DNA of 11,633 nt from NCBI GenBank assembly GCA_910578755.1, contig CAJTSZ010000073.1:1-11633 (forward strand), written 5' to 3'. Every line of letters starts with the position of its first letter. Positions within the stretch are counted from its first letter, which is position 1. The position numbers and the translations under genes were made by a program. The DNA is from an uncultured Oscillospiraceae bacterium (GTDB lineage: Bacteria > Bacillota > Clostridia > Oscillospirales > Ruminococcaceae). This document shows positions 4,651-11,633 of this stretch, piece by piece. Below the pieces are notes generated by a model. The model was not told the DNA's origin, did no database searches, and saw only the letters and a program-made list of their open reading frames with translations.

Positions 4651-5295
4651 TTACTTTTTGTTTAAAATGCGGTTTAGGGCGCTGCCTGCTTTCACAGAGG
4701 AAATGCTGGTCATTTTGCGCAGTTCCTTGTCCAGGGCGCTGGCCGTCACCTGGGAGGCGGTACCTGGGCCGCCGTCGTTGGCGCCTACCCGGTGCCCACC
4801 CCCGGCGGAGGTTGCCGCCCCCGCCCCAAAGTTCCCTCCGCTGCCGCCGGATACCGCGCCCCCTGCCCCGGAGCGCACGCCGGAAGAATAGGCCTTTTTT
4901 ACGCTGGGAACAAATTCAACCAGGGAAATGGACAGCTTTGCCTGGCGGAACCGCCCCAGGCTGTCCACCGCCACATCGGAAACATCCACCTTTTGCAGCT
5001 GCATTAAAGGCGGGCCAAAGCGGGCGGCGCCAATATATAATGGGTTTTTTTCCCCTACCCGGCTGCCCCAGCGGCTAATTTCATTGCGCACATTGACCCC
5101 CGCTATGTCGTAAACGCACCAGCTGAAGGAAACCGGCTGCAGCTCCTTGCCGGTGGTGTTAACGGGGGGCGTGCCGGAGGTGTCGTTGTTGGCGTCCGCC
5201 TTTAAGGTGTAGCTGGTGGAAAGGCCCTCCAGCGCCTTTACCTGGGCCGGGGAAACCTCCCATTGCTCCTGGCCCCAAAAAGCCATTACTGCCAT
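4651..5295 (-). CDS. gpU-like phage tail/baseplate protein with Gly-rich C-terminal extension
   Basis: The 214-residue product has a beta-rich N-terminal domain of about 130 residues. ELQPVSFSWCVYD and the NPLYIGAARFGPPLMQLQKVDVSDVAVDSLGRFRQAKLSISLVEF stretch match the pattern of gpU-like hub-associated tail proteins (a ligand-setting segment, then a GRFRxAxLSxSLVEF-type strand). Residues 139-178 are very rich in glycine, serine and alanine, a flexible linker. A short basic, helical end follows (about 185-214). ATG 5295 has GGGGGG 6-7 bases upstream. The neighbours are the hub and wedge genes, which supports a baseplate role. The assignment to gpU is a similarity judgement and is less certain than for the other tail genes. 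Confidence 0.55.
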   Translation of the reverse strand: MAVMAFWGQEQWEVSPAQVKALEGLSTSYTLKADANNDTSGTPPVNTTGKELQPVSFSWCVYDIAGVNVRNEISRWGSRVGEKNPLYIGAARFGPPLMQLQKVDVSDVAVDSLGRFRQAKLSISLVEFVPSVKKAYSSGVRSGAGGAVSGGSGGNFGAGAATSAGGGHRVGANDGGPGTASQVTASALDKELRKMTSISSVKAGSALNRILNKK

Positions 5296-5307
5296 AATAC
5301 GCCCCCC

Positions 5308-5541
5308 TTACAGCCGGCCCAGCAGGTGGCCGGTGCCGTCGGGAAAGGCTACATAGGTAACCACGTCGTTTACCTTTAAGGGCGGGTGGTACTGGGCCGT
5401 TTTTTCCTCCCCGTCCACTATTACCGTTGCCTGCTTATTAAACTTTAACAGGTGGGTGACGGTGGTGCCGGCGCCATAGGGCTTTACCCGGGCCTGCTCC
5501 CCCTCAATGGAGGAAACGACGCCCTTTTGTATTTCTGCCAT
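5308..5541 (-). CDS. Small OB-fold-like baseplate protein
   Basis: The 77-residue product (MAEIQKGVVSSIEG...GHLLGRL) alternates short strands: GVVSSIEGEQARVKP, VTHLLKF, KVNDVVTYVAFPDGTGHLLGRL. This is the look of the OB-like core found in small baseplate proteins that lie between the hub D and the wedge genes in Gram-positive contractile phages (gpV-type or XkdR-type position). There is no room for the spike domain of full-length gpV. ATG 5541 has GGAGGG 8 bases upstream and follows the D stop by one base. The frame stays open further upstream, but only as a shadow of D. The function is inferred from fold pattern and position. Confidence 0.6.
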   Translation of the reverse strand: MAEIQKGVVSSIEGEQARVKPYGAGTTVTHLLKFNKQATVIVDGEEKTAQYHPPLKVNDVVTYVAFPDGTGHLLGRL

Positions 5542-5542
5542 G

Positions 5543-6463
5543 TTAATATCCCTCCAATGGTTTTCTAAAAAAGATTTTGCTTTTGCCTGTGGCGTAGTTG
5601 TTGCGGATATGATAAATAAAAGAAGCCCCGTCCCAAGACTTTGCCCCGTGGGTTTGAAAATTTGCCATACTGCCGGCGGCCAGGCCGGGCAGTATTTTGG
5701 TATGCAAAATGCCTGTTTGGGCGCCGCGGTTGGCCTGCCGGAGCAGCCCTTTGGCAAACCGGGCCGCCTCGGCATTGCTGCCAATGTAGGCGGTAAGGGC
5801 CGGTTCCAGCGCCCGGGCCGCCCCGTTGCCCGCAGTAAAGCTGCCGGAATACCGCCCTGCCGTTACCGTACAGGAGCCGTACAGCCGCCCCCCGTTGTCC
5901 TTGTACTCATACTGGTTTTCCGGGGTGACCTCCACTGTTTCAACGGCCCCTTGACTTTCAATGTACCCTTGGTTATACAGGATTAAGCTGCCGTCGTATA
6001 CCAAAAAGGAGCAGCCCTCCAGGGCGCACCGTTCCTGGAAAAACGTAAAATCCGGCTGGCCCGGCTGCATAACGTAGCTGTAAAGCACATCTTCCACACC
6101 GTATTGCTTTAGGGCCAGGCCGTGCCTGCCGGCAATTTCCTGGGCCAGCTGCAAAAACCGTACCTTTTCCCAGGCCTTGCTGTGGTTTTCCATGGCCGTG
6201 GCCGGCATGGCGCAGGCCGCAATGGAGTAGAGGCCGTTTTGCGGCGTGCAGCGGTACACAAACAGTTTCCCTGTGCGGGCGGCGCCGTACTCCAGGGAAA
6301 TAATGTCCCCTTGTTTTGGGCCCCAGCTGTCCCAAATGCGGTCGGTGTCGTTTAGGGTGATTTGCAAAACGTCGCTTTCGCCGTCGGCAAACATATCGTG
6401 GACGCAATGGTTTATGGATACGCTCCCGGTAATGTCCTGGCCTTGGTAAAGTACCTTTATCAT
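5543..6463 (-). CDS. Late control D-like baseplate hub protein
   Basis: The 306-residue product is the gpD/gp27-like hub that connects the tail tube to the baseplate spike. The N-terminus is a beta domain (MIKVLYQGQDITGSVS, then a DVLQITLNDTDRIWDSWGPKQGDIISLEYG core, classic for the family). A second beta domain contains the FTFFQERCALEGCSFLVYDGSLILYN segment at about residues 140-165. The final third forms the last beta region. It starts at ATG 6463, overlapping the X stop as ATGA, and ends one base before the small OB-like gene, so translation is coupled on both sides. The length is normal for the family in Firmicutes. Confidence 0.85.
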   Translation of the reverse strand: MIKVLYQGQDITGSVSINHCVHDMFADGESDVLQITLNDTDRIWDSWGPKQGDIISLEYGAARTGKLFVYRCTPQNGLYSIAACAMPATAMENHSKAWEKVRFLQLAQEIAGRHGLALKQYGVEDVLYSYVMQPGQPDFTFFQERCALEGCSFLVYDGSLILYNQGYIESQGAVETVEVTPENQYEYKDNGGRLYGSCTVTAGRYSGSFTAGNGAARALEPALTAYIGSNAEAARFAKGLLRQANRGAQTGILHTKILPGLAAGSMANFQTHGAKSWDGASFIYHIRNNYATGKSKIFFRKPLEGY

Positions 6464-6690
6464 TCCTCACGCCTCCAGGGGGGCAGGCTTTCCGGCAGCT
6501 TCACATATTCCATCACCGGCAGCCGCAGGAATACTCCCGCCTCAAAAATCAGCACGTCGCAGTGGTCGGGGTTTTCCGCCATTAAGGCGGAGGAGAGGCG
6601 CTCCTCGTTGTACAGCGCCAGGGCCAGGCTGTCCCAGGTGTCCCCCTCCTCGGTAATATAGTCCAAATAGCCCTTAATAACCTGGGGCAT
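6460..6690 (-). CDS. Phage tail protein X, LysM-like
   Basis: The 76-residue product shows a LysM-like pattern as in P2 gpX: GDTWDSLALALYN, then LMAENPD, then VFLRLPVMEY. Such proteins sit at the hub-tube junction between tape measure and D. The start ATG 6690 lies 17 bases before the end of the tape measure gene, with GAGGAA just upstream. The frame stays open upstream, but there it is only a shadow of the tape measure. The charged C-terminus ends PPWRREE. The position between tape measure and D is the standard one. Confidence 0.85.
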   Translation of the reverse strand: MPQVIKGYLDYITEEGDTWDSLALALYNEERLSSALMAENPDHCDVLIFEAGVFLRLPVMEYVKLPESLPPWRREE

Positions 6691-8776
6691 ACTTCCTCGC
6701 CCGCCTTTCCTCCAAAAAGTCCTCAAACATATCAAAAAATTCGTCCCGCTGTTCCCGCAGCAGGCGGCGCAGCAGGGCTTCGTCGGCCTGGCCCTGTACA
6801 ATAATTTGCGGTGCAAAGCTGACGCCCTCTAACCGGTAGCTTTCGCTGCTGCCAGTGTAGGAAAGCAGCCCCGTAACGTCCTGGGCGGCCCCCAGCATTT
6901 GGCCCGCCTTGGCCCAGGTGGAAAGGTTCTGCTGCCGGTACCGGGGGTCAAAGGATATAACCGCCTCGGTGCCCGCCTCCCCGGCAATGCTCACCCCTTT
7001 GGTAAAGCCGCCGGCGGCCAGCAGGGGCAACTGGGGGATGTTGATGCTGAACTCCTGGCCGCCAATACCCGGCACCCAGTCCGGTATTTGGAACCCAATG
7101 CTGTTGATGCCGGAAATAACCCCGTTTATTATGCTGAAAATACTGTTAAAGGGCTGCTTTGTAATACCGGCCAACATACCAAAGCCCACCTTAAAGCCCA
7201 ACACGATACCGTCTACCACAGCGCTCGCCTTTTCACCAATGGCATCAAATACAGCGCCCGCTTTTTTGCCGAAAGCAAGGAGTTTATCAGCAACAATATC
7301 CCCATGCTTTCTTAGTAAAATAAAGGCTGCTACAACAATACCAACCCCCGCTGCAATCGCAAGGATAGGCCAGGTCGCCGCCAGCGTGCTTGCGCCCAGG
7401 GCAATGTTGGCAGCAACCAGCTTGGCGGACATTGCCAGCTGCATTAAGTCCATGCCGTTTTTCAGCTTTTGGGCCGCCGCTACCCCCAGGGTAATGGCCT
7501 TGTAGGTGGCAAAGGCGGCGGTCAGGCCAGCGGTTACGGCAATTAAAGCGTCGCCGTTGTCCACTGCCCAGCCCATGCCATCCACAGCAAAGCCCACTAA
7601 GGGGACAAGGGCCCCAGCCAGGGCGCTTATTAGGGGTTCCCCCCGTTCCAGCAGGTCCAGTATTTTGGGGGTAGCCTCCAGCATAGCCCCGGTAATTTGC
7701 TTTGCCGCCGGCAGCAGCATGGTTTCCACGCCCCTGCTTATGGTTGTAAAGGCAGAATCCAGGTTATTGTACTTGTTGTCGTAAATAATACCCAAGGCGT
7801 CCCCGGCCTCATAGGCGCCGCCCTGCACCTTGGCAAGGGCCTCCATGGCTTCAACGCCTAAGTCCTCCCATTGGGTACCGAACAGCCCCACACCGGCGGC
7901 GTCCCGGGCCACCTGGTCCTCCATGTCCATCAGCTTGGAGAGCACCTGTGCAAAGGCCTGCTTTGCCCCTTGGCCGCCCTGGGCAAAGGTCCGCGTCATT
8001 TCCTCCGCGTTGAATCCTATGGCCTCAAAGGCCGCAATGGAGGTTTTGGAGCCGTCAATGGAACGGATGGAAAATTCCTTTACGGCGTCCCCCACTTTGT
8101 CCAGGTTCCAGGCGCCGTTTTCGCTGCCGGCTTCAAAGATGGCAAACATATCCTCCGCGTCCATGCCCACCTTGGCAAACTGGACGGAGTATTCGCTGAT
8201 GCTGTCCAGCAGCTCCCCGGAATAGTCCAGCCCTTTTTGGGCCCCAGAGGCAATGAGGTTCATGGCTTCCTGGCCGCTGACGTTAAAGTTTTCCATCATG
8301 GCCTTGGCGGCCCGGGCGCTTTCCCCAATGTCGTAGCCAAAAACGTCCCGCAGGGCAAAGGCCGCCTGGGTGGTATGCTCCAGCTCCTCCCCGGCCAGCT
8401 TGGTGCTGCGCTGCACATCGGCCAAGCCACTGGCCACATCTGCCATACTGTCGCCAAAGGCGTTGCCGTAAATGGCCTCCATGGTGCCGGAAAGGCCCTC
8501 CAGCTCCTCCCCAACAATGCCGGTTTTTGCGGAAAGGCTGCCAACAGCGGTGTCGTACTGGGTGCCCAAATCCTTTAGGTAGTCAATGGATTTGCCCACT
8601 GCATCCCCTATGGCTATGGCAGCGCCAGTGGCGGCGGCGCCTACGGCAACCATCTTTACTTTACCGGCATCCAGGTTTTTGCCCAGTTCCCGGAAGGCCT
8701 TGTCCAGGGTAGGGCTTACCTCCCCGGCAATGCTCACCACCGTTTGGATAATACCCTTTTTATCCTTCTTTCCCAG
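6674..8776 (-). CDS. Phage tail tape measure protein
   Basis: The 700-residue protein (688 from the first GTG) sets tail length and occupies the tail lumen before DNA ejection. It has a long helical N-terminal half (about 10-350 in GTG numbering) with the phage_tail_TMP-type FGYDIGESARAAKAMMENFNVSG and WEDLGVEAMEALAKVQGGAYEAG stretches. Hydrophobic segments follow at about 365-475, including WPILAIAAGVGIVVAAFILL. The C-terminal region carries LAAGGFTKGVSIAGEAGTEAVISF, a common tape-measure ending, and a final acidic/basic helix. I prefer CTG 8776 as the start: AGGGGGTGAT lies 8 bases upstream and the frame is closed by TAA just before it. The first GTG, 8740, has only a weak site. At roughly 1.5 angstroms per residue, the usual tape-measure relation, this predicts a tail of about 100 nm. 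Confidence 0.9.
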   Translation of the reverse strand: MGKKDKKGIIQTVVSIAGEVSPTLDKAFRELGKNLDAGKVKMVAVGAAATGAAIAIGDAVGKSIDYLKDLGTQYDTAVGSLSAKTGIVGEELEGLSGTMEAIYGNAFGDSMADVASGLADVQRSTKLAGEELEHTTQAAFALRDVFGYDIGESARAAKAMMENFNVSGQEAMNLIASGAQKGLDYSGELLDSISEYSVQFAKVGMDAEDMFAIFEAGSENGAWNLDKVGDAVKEFSIRSIDGSKTSIAAFEAIGFNAEEMTRTFAQGGQGAKQAFAQVLSKLMDMEDQVARDAAGVGLFGTQWEDLGVEAMEALAKVQGGAYEAGDALGIIYDNKYNNLDSAFTTISRGVETMLLPAAKQITGAMLEATPKILDLLERGEPLISALAGALVPLVGFAVDGMGWAVDNGDALIAVTAGLTAAFATYKAITLGVAAAQKLKNGMDLMQLAMSAKLVAANIALGASTLAATWPILAIAAGVGIVVAAFILLRKHGDIVADKLLAFGKKAGAVFDAIGEKASAVVDGIVLGFKVGFGMLAGITKQPFNSIFSIINGVISGINSIGFQIPDWVPGIGGQEFSINIPQLPLLAAGGFTKGVSIAGEAGTEAVISFDPRYRQQNLSTWAKAGQMLGAAQDVTGLLSYTGSSESYRLEGVSFAPQIIVQGQADEALLRRLLREQRDEFFDMFEDFLEERRARKYAPGY

Positions 8777-8781
8777 TTATA

Positions 8782-8964
8782 TCACCCCCTGCCCTTATGG
8801 GAACGGCTTTTTGCCTTCATGGCCCTCCGCTGGGCCTCCATTTTCTCCCGTTCCCTTTTGGCGTCCTCGGCGGCCTCCCCAAAGTCCCTCAAAAACTCCA
8901 CCAAGGGCAGCCGTTCTATTTCCCGGAGGCTGGTGTGGAAGGTTCGGGCGTATTCTCTAAGGGC
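8782..8964 (-). CDS. Tail assembly chaperone E' extension, read by -1 frameshift from E
   Basis: In the frame -1 to gene E, an open stretch runs past the E stop codon to TGA at 8784-8782. It encodes a highly charged helical segment (starting ALREYARTFHTSLREIERLP if the shift is at 8966-8964, and ending KAKSRSHKGRG). It has no ATG start with a ribosome site until near its end, so it can only be made as an E-E' fusion. Such paired chaperone genes between tail tube and tape measure, joined by programmed frameshifting, are conserved in tailed phages (P2 E/E', lambda G/GT). A shift at A-AAG, where tRNA-Lys can re-pair AAG to AAA, would give a protein of 175 residues. I do not see a perfect slippery heptamer, so the exact site is uncertain. 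Confidence 0.75.
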   Translation of the reverse strand, partial: ALREYARTFHTSLREIERLPLVEFLRDFGEAAEDAKREREKMEAQRRAMKAKSRSHKGRG

Positions 8965-9308
8965 TTTTCGCAGCTGTTTTGCCCGGAGGCCGCCTCCAGC
9001 CTCCGTAAGGTAAAAAGCATACCAATGTCTGCCATGGCCAGGGTATCGTAGCCTTTCATCCTTTCCAGGTCGCTTAAATCTATTTGGGGGTTCACGGCCA
9101 GTACTGCCATCATGCCTAGGTACAGGTGAAAGGAGTAGTCGGACTCCCGCATATTTAAAGTTAAGGTTTTGCTTTTGGCCACGGCGGCGCTGCGGGAGGC
9201 CGCCAGGGAAAACTGCTCCGCCGTAATTTCCTGGGCGTCATAGGTCAGTTCTGTACACTCCTGGCCGTTGATGGTAATGGGGTTATTTAAAGTAAGTATA
9301 TTTTTCAT
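8916..9308 (-). CDS. Tail assembly chaperone E (P2 gpE / Mu gp41 type)
   Basis: The 130-residue protein lies between tail tube and tape measure, where the E or gp41-type chaperone that coats the tape measure during tail assembly is found. The N-terminus, LTLNNPITINGQECTELTYDAQEITAEQF, has the short 'NG-x-E-x-x-E-L' strand pair of this family. Helices follow to about residue 108. The C-terminus (GQNSCEKPLENTPEPSTPASGK) is proline-rich and probably disordered. I start at ATG 9308, which has GGAGGA 10 bases upstream; an upstream ATG at 9356 overlaps the tube gene and has no good site. A minority of ribosomes are expected to shift frame near the 3' end and make E-E'. Confidence 0.85.
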   Translation of the reverse strand: MKNILTLNNPITINGQECTELTYDAQEITAEQFSLAASRSAAVAKSKTLTLNMRESDYSFHLYLGMMAVLAVNPQIDLSDLERMKGYDTLAMADIGMLFTLRRLEAASGQNSCEKPLENTPEPSTPASGK

Positions 9309-9339
9309 AAGATAATGTCCTCCATTTATTAAAATGCCC

Positions 9340-9843
9340 TTACAGCAAGCTGGCAATTTTGCTGTAGTAGTCCACGCCGTTTACCCGGAAGATGCTGGCG
9401 GTGCGGTCCAAAAGGAACAGCTCCTGGCCGCCCACAAACAGTTGGTACCGGGTAACGGCCCCGGTCACCTCCCCCTCCAGGCTGGAGCCAACCTCCCCGC
9501 CAATTCCGGGGATTTTCTTCGGGGTCTGCCGCAAAAAGGCCTTGCAGCCCTCCTCCCTGGTGGAGCCGTCGGCGCTGGTAACAGACTGTACCCAGCGGTA
9601 TTCAATGGTCATGGGCTGAGGGGTTATCAGCTTTGCCAGGCCCAAATCCACGCCAATTTTGGTAATGGTGCTTTCCATATCCTCAAACAGGCCCCAAATA
9701 GGCAGGCTCATACTGCCCATAGCCTGCACATCGGCTGTCATGGGGGTAATTTCCGGCAGGGTAAAGGCCACGTCGTGGGCCACAAGCTGGTTGTTCACAT
9801 AGGCAGTGTTGGCCATAACGGGGCCGCGCACATCAATAAACAT
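9340..9843 (-). CDS. Phage major tail tube protein (P2 FII family)
   Basis: The 167-residue protein forms the rigid inner tube inside the sheath. Features of the P2 FII family are the N-terminal NNQLVAHDVAFTLPEITPMTADVQAMGSMSLPIWGLFEDMESTITKIG region, a central YRWVQSV strand, GCKAFLRQTPKKIPG, and a C-terminal GAVTRYQLFVGGQELFLLD. The length is typical. The ATG 9843 has AAGGAGG 9 bases upstream. The next in-frame ATG (9816) has none. It begins two bases after the sheath stop, so its ribosome site lies within the sheath gene and expression is probably coupled. Confidence 0.92.
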   Translation of the reverse strand: MFIDVRGPVMANTAYVNNQLVAHDVAFTLPEITPMTADVQAMGSMSLPIWGLFEDMESTITKIGVDLGLAKLITPQPMTIEYRWVQSVTSADGSTREEGCKAFLRQTPKKIPGIGGEVGSSLEGEVTGAVTRYQLFVGGQELFLLDRTASIFRVNGVDYYSKIASLL

Positions 9844-9845
9844 AA

Positions 9846-11327
9846 TTACTTGCCTCCTTCAAAGTAAGCAGCAAAGCCGGCGTCGGTGTAACCGACGTAA
9901 ACGGCGGCGCTTTTCAGCGGCGGCGTTGGCGTTGCGGCAACATCCCAGCGGAACACGCCGTTCATCAGGCTGTTTGTTGGGTTTTCTTCCTCTAAAAATT
10001 CAATTTTGGGGCTGCCGATTAAGGCCCCCATGGCCACCAAGGCGTCCAGCTTTTCCTGCTCCTTGTTCAGGATGCTGTCCTTTAGCCCCCGGGTAAAGGG
10101 CTTATCTATGGTGGTGCCCCACTCCTGCTGGAAGCTGTTGACAATGTGGTACAGCATACGGAGGTTCACATCAAAAATGGCCCGGGGGTCCACATCGGCG
10201 CCGTAGGTGTAGGCGGCGGTGTGGTCGCCCCACAGTACCCAACGGCCGCCCCAAAAAATGGCGGTGGAAAGCCCTGATTCGCAAAGCTGGTTGGCCTGCT
10301 GCTGGTCAAAGCCGCGGTTTTTGCTGCCCTGGCCAAAGTACAGGCCGCCAATGGGCACGGGCTTGTTGGCGGGGGTTTCCATGGGTATGCCGTTGTGGCT
10401 TTCGTCTGCCCGGAGCATTTCCACCGCCGCCAGGGTGGAAAGATGGACCGCCCGGCCCGCTAAATCCCTGCCCATGGGCCAATAGGCTTTGGAGCGTTCC
10501 ATGCTGTAGCCCTTCCCCCTTGCCCACTTGGCTGCGGCGGCTATGGTGTCAATGGCTTCCCCTTCCCCGTCCGCTAAGGGAATATCCGCCAAAACAAAGG
10601 CCTCCCAGTGGCCGTTAATTTGCTGGGCAGCGCTGCACATGGCCTGGTACACTGCCGGAATGTGGCTCCATCCCGGGGCGGCAATTAGGTTTGGCACGGC
10701 GTTTTGCTCCTGGTACAGCAGCTGTAAGCTGCCAAGGCCGGAGTATTCGCCCTTGGCTGTTACGCCGCCAATAATGTCCTCCGCCGTTACAGCGGCAGGA
10801 TCCACCTCCTCAAAGGTGGCCGTCACCGAACCGGTAATCACTTCATCCCCCAGGGACGAAATGATTGCCATTTTGCGGTTAAAGTCGTAATCCACGGTAA
10901 AGTCCACGCCCTCCACCTTATCCTCCAGCAACAGGCTGTCCAAAATAATGGTATCGCTTAAAATGGCGGCGCGGCCGTTGGCAAAGGTAAGGGTTTGGGT
11001 GGTTGGCTCCGCCTTTTTGTGCAGTGCGGGGTCCAGGACGTTAATGGCATAAATGGGGCCAATATTGCCCAGGGGGTTTTCAAAGTGCAGGGAAACAGCC
11101 TCGCATAGGGTAAAGCTGCCCCAATCCCCGGAATGGCCCAGCTTTCCCTGGGCGTCCAGCTTGCTGGTGAGCTTCACCGGCGTATTTACTATGTCCTGCC
11201 CGGCAAAGCCCCGCACCAGGTTTACCGGCGCGGTACCAAGGTAAACCAGCACCGTCCGGGAAGGGGCGGAACTGGAAACAATGCTTTCCTTTACCTGGCC
11301 AAAAACGCCGTATTTGTAATCGCTCAA
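9846..11327 (-). CDS. Phage tail sheath protein
   Basis: The 493-residue contractile sheath protein wraps the tail tube and shortens on contact with the host, driving the tube through the envelope. Recognisable features are the N-terminal SSSAPSRTVLVYLGTAPVNL strand typical of sheaths, the IYAINVLDP stretch, and the C-terminal core with GLSTAIFWGGRWVLWGDHTAAYTYG and FDVNLRMLYHIVNSFQQEWGTTIDKPFTRGLKDSI. These two blocks form the conserved sheath domain that binds neighbouring subunits. I start at TTG 11327, with GGAGG 8 bases upstream. This gene establishes that the particle has a contractile tail. Confidence 0.95.
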   Translation of the reverse strand: MSDYKYGVFGQVKESIVSSSAPSRTVLVYLGTAPVNLVRGFAGQDIVNTPVKLTSKLDAQGKLGHSGDWGSFTLCEAVSLHFENPLGNIGPIYAINVLDPALHKKAEPTTQTLTFANGRAAILSDTIILDSLLLEDKVEGVDFTVDYDFNRKMAIISSLGDEVITGSVTATFEEVDPAAVTAEDIIGGVTAKGEYSGLGSLQLLYQEQNAVPNLIAAPGWSHIPAVYQAMCSAAQQINGHWEAFVLADIPLADGEGEAIDTIAAAAKWARGKGYSMERSKAYWPMGRDLAGRAVHLSTLAAVEMLRADESHNGIPMETPANKPVPIGGLYFGQGSKNRGFDQQQANQLCESGLSTAIFWGGRWVLWGDHTAAYTYGADVDPRAIFDVNLRMLYHIVNSFQQEWGTTIDKPFTRGLKDSILNKEQEKLDALVAMGALIGSPKIEFLEEENPTNSLMNGVFRWDVAATPTPPLKSAAVYVGYTDAGFAAYFEGGK

Positions 11328-11413
11328 AGTATTTTCCTCCTTTTTGGGGCTTCTGCCCGCTTTTTTCGTGTGTTTTTTGAGGTTTCTCGTGTTTTGCCCT
11401 TCTCCCAGCTAAG

Positions 11414-11633
11414 CTACAGCAAACAGTCCCAGCTATGGCTGCGGGCAATGGGGTACTCCACCGTAAAGGTGAGCCAGGCAAACCATAATGGGTACAGGTC
11501 CGGGATGGCTTCCTGCTCCTTTAAGGGGCCAAACTGTATGCCCTCCTCCTTCACTAGGCGGATGCCATCCATGGTTTCGGTGCTTTCTATGGCCCGCAGG
11601 GCGGTATCCACAAAATTCCAGGCGTCCCGCCAG
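11414..11633 (-). CDS. Partial gene before the tail sheath, possible tail completion protein (C-terminal 72 residues)
   Basis: The frame is open at the right window edge and ends with TAG at 11416-11414. About 72 residues are visible, ending FTVEYPIARSHSWDCLL. In myovirus modules the gene immediately before the sheath often encodes a tail terminator or completion protein, and the short alternating strands near the end are compatible with that. The sequence alone does not name a family. An 86-base gap with a T-rich part and the sheath ribosome site separates it from the sheath. A GTG at 11611 is an internal candidate start, but the in-frame codons before it read smoothly, so I take it as continuing. 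Confidence 0.45.
   Translation of the reverse strand, partial: WRDAWNFVDTALRAIESTETMDGIRLVKEEGIQFGPLKEQEAIPDLYPLWFAWLTFTVEYPIARSHSWDCLL

Noticed and set aside
5542..5784. Upstream extension of the small OB-like baseplate protein
   Set aside because: The open frame continues here only as a shadow of gene D. The ATG at 5541 has the strong ribosome site and the family-like N-terminus.
7871..8578. A 235-codon plus-strand frame inside the tape measure
   Set aside because: It is fully antisense to a well-recognised gene and has no ribosome site or domain. Long shadows like this are expected at this base composition.
9001..9030. CTT-TTT as the slippery site for E-E'
   Set aside because: In the E frame the codons are CTT TTT preceded by G. 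A -1 slip would re-pair CTT on GCT, a two-base mismatch in the P site, so it is a poor candidate.
1..11633. CRISPR array, tRNA, IS element or attachment site
   Set aside because: No regularly spaced repeat, cloverleaf, transposase-like frame or integrase was seen. The repeats present are isolated hairpins and one 20-bp direct pair inside a gene.

Overview
The window is the tail module of a contractile-tailed (myovirus-type) prophage, or a tailocin derived from one. Every recognisable protein gene reads leftward on the minus strand. The host is most likely a Gram-positive Clostridia-type Firmicute. That inference rests on strong AGGAGG-type ribosome binding sites before nearly every gene, frequent GTG/TTG starts, and a P2-like tail gene set in the compact arrangement seen in clostridial prophages. 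No integrase, tRNA, IS or attachment site is visible, so the element's borders lie outside the window.

In transcription order (right to left): a partial gene at the right edge, possibly tail completion (11633-11414); tail sheath (11327-9846); tail tube (9843-9340); tail assembly chaperone E (9308-8916) with a hidden -1 frame extension E' (to 8782); tape measure (8776-6674); LysM-like tail protein X (6690-6460); baseplate hub D (6463-5543); a small OB-fold-like baseplate protein (5541-5308); a gpU-like baseplate protein with a Gly-rich tail (5295-4651); gp25/gpW-like wedge protein (4636-4364); a hicAB toxin-antitoxin cassette (4317-3571); baseplate wedge J (3396-2254); tail protein I (2257-1688); tail fibre (1672-614); a second, unannotated small-toxin cassette (about 608-178); and the start of another late gene running off the left edge (162-1). 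Most structural genes overlap or are separated by only a few bases, which indicates translational coupling.

The two accessory cassettes are the interesting part. hicAB sits between W and J, which are normally adjacent. It has its own TTTACA-17-TATAAT promoter inside a 20-bp inverted repeat and is followed by two terminator hairpins. The second cassette encodes a 26-residue hydrophobic peptide with a basic tail. It has its own promoter, a 5' leader hairpin that would hide the ribosome binding site, a 17-bp 5'-to-3' fold-back complementarity, and a convergent promoter (TTGACT-17-TATAAT) for an antisense RNA over the 3' end. Together these look like a type I toxin-antitoxin system. Both cassettes end in terminators immediately before the next structural gene, so late transcription must read through them, possibly by antitermination.

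Protein family calls come from reading the translations. No database search was run.
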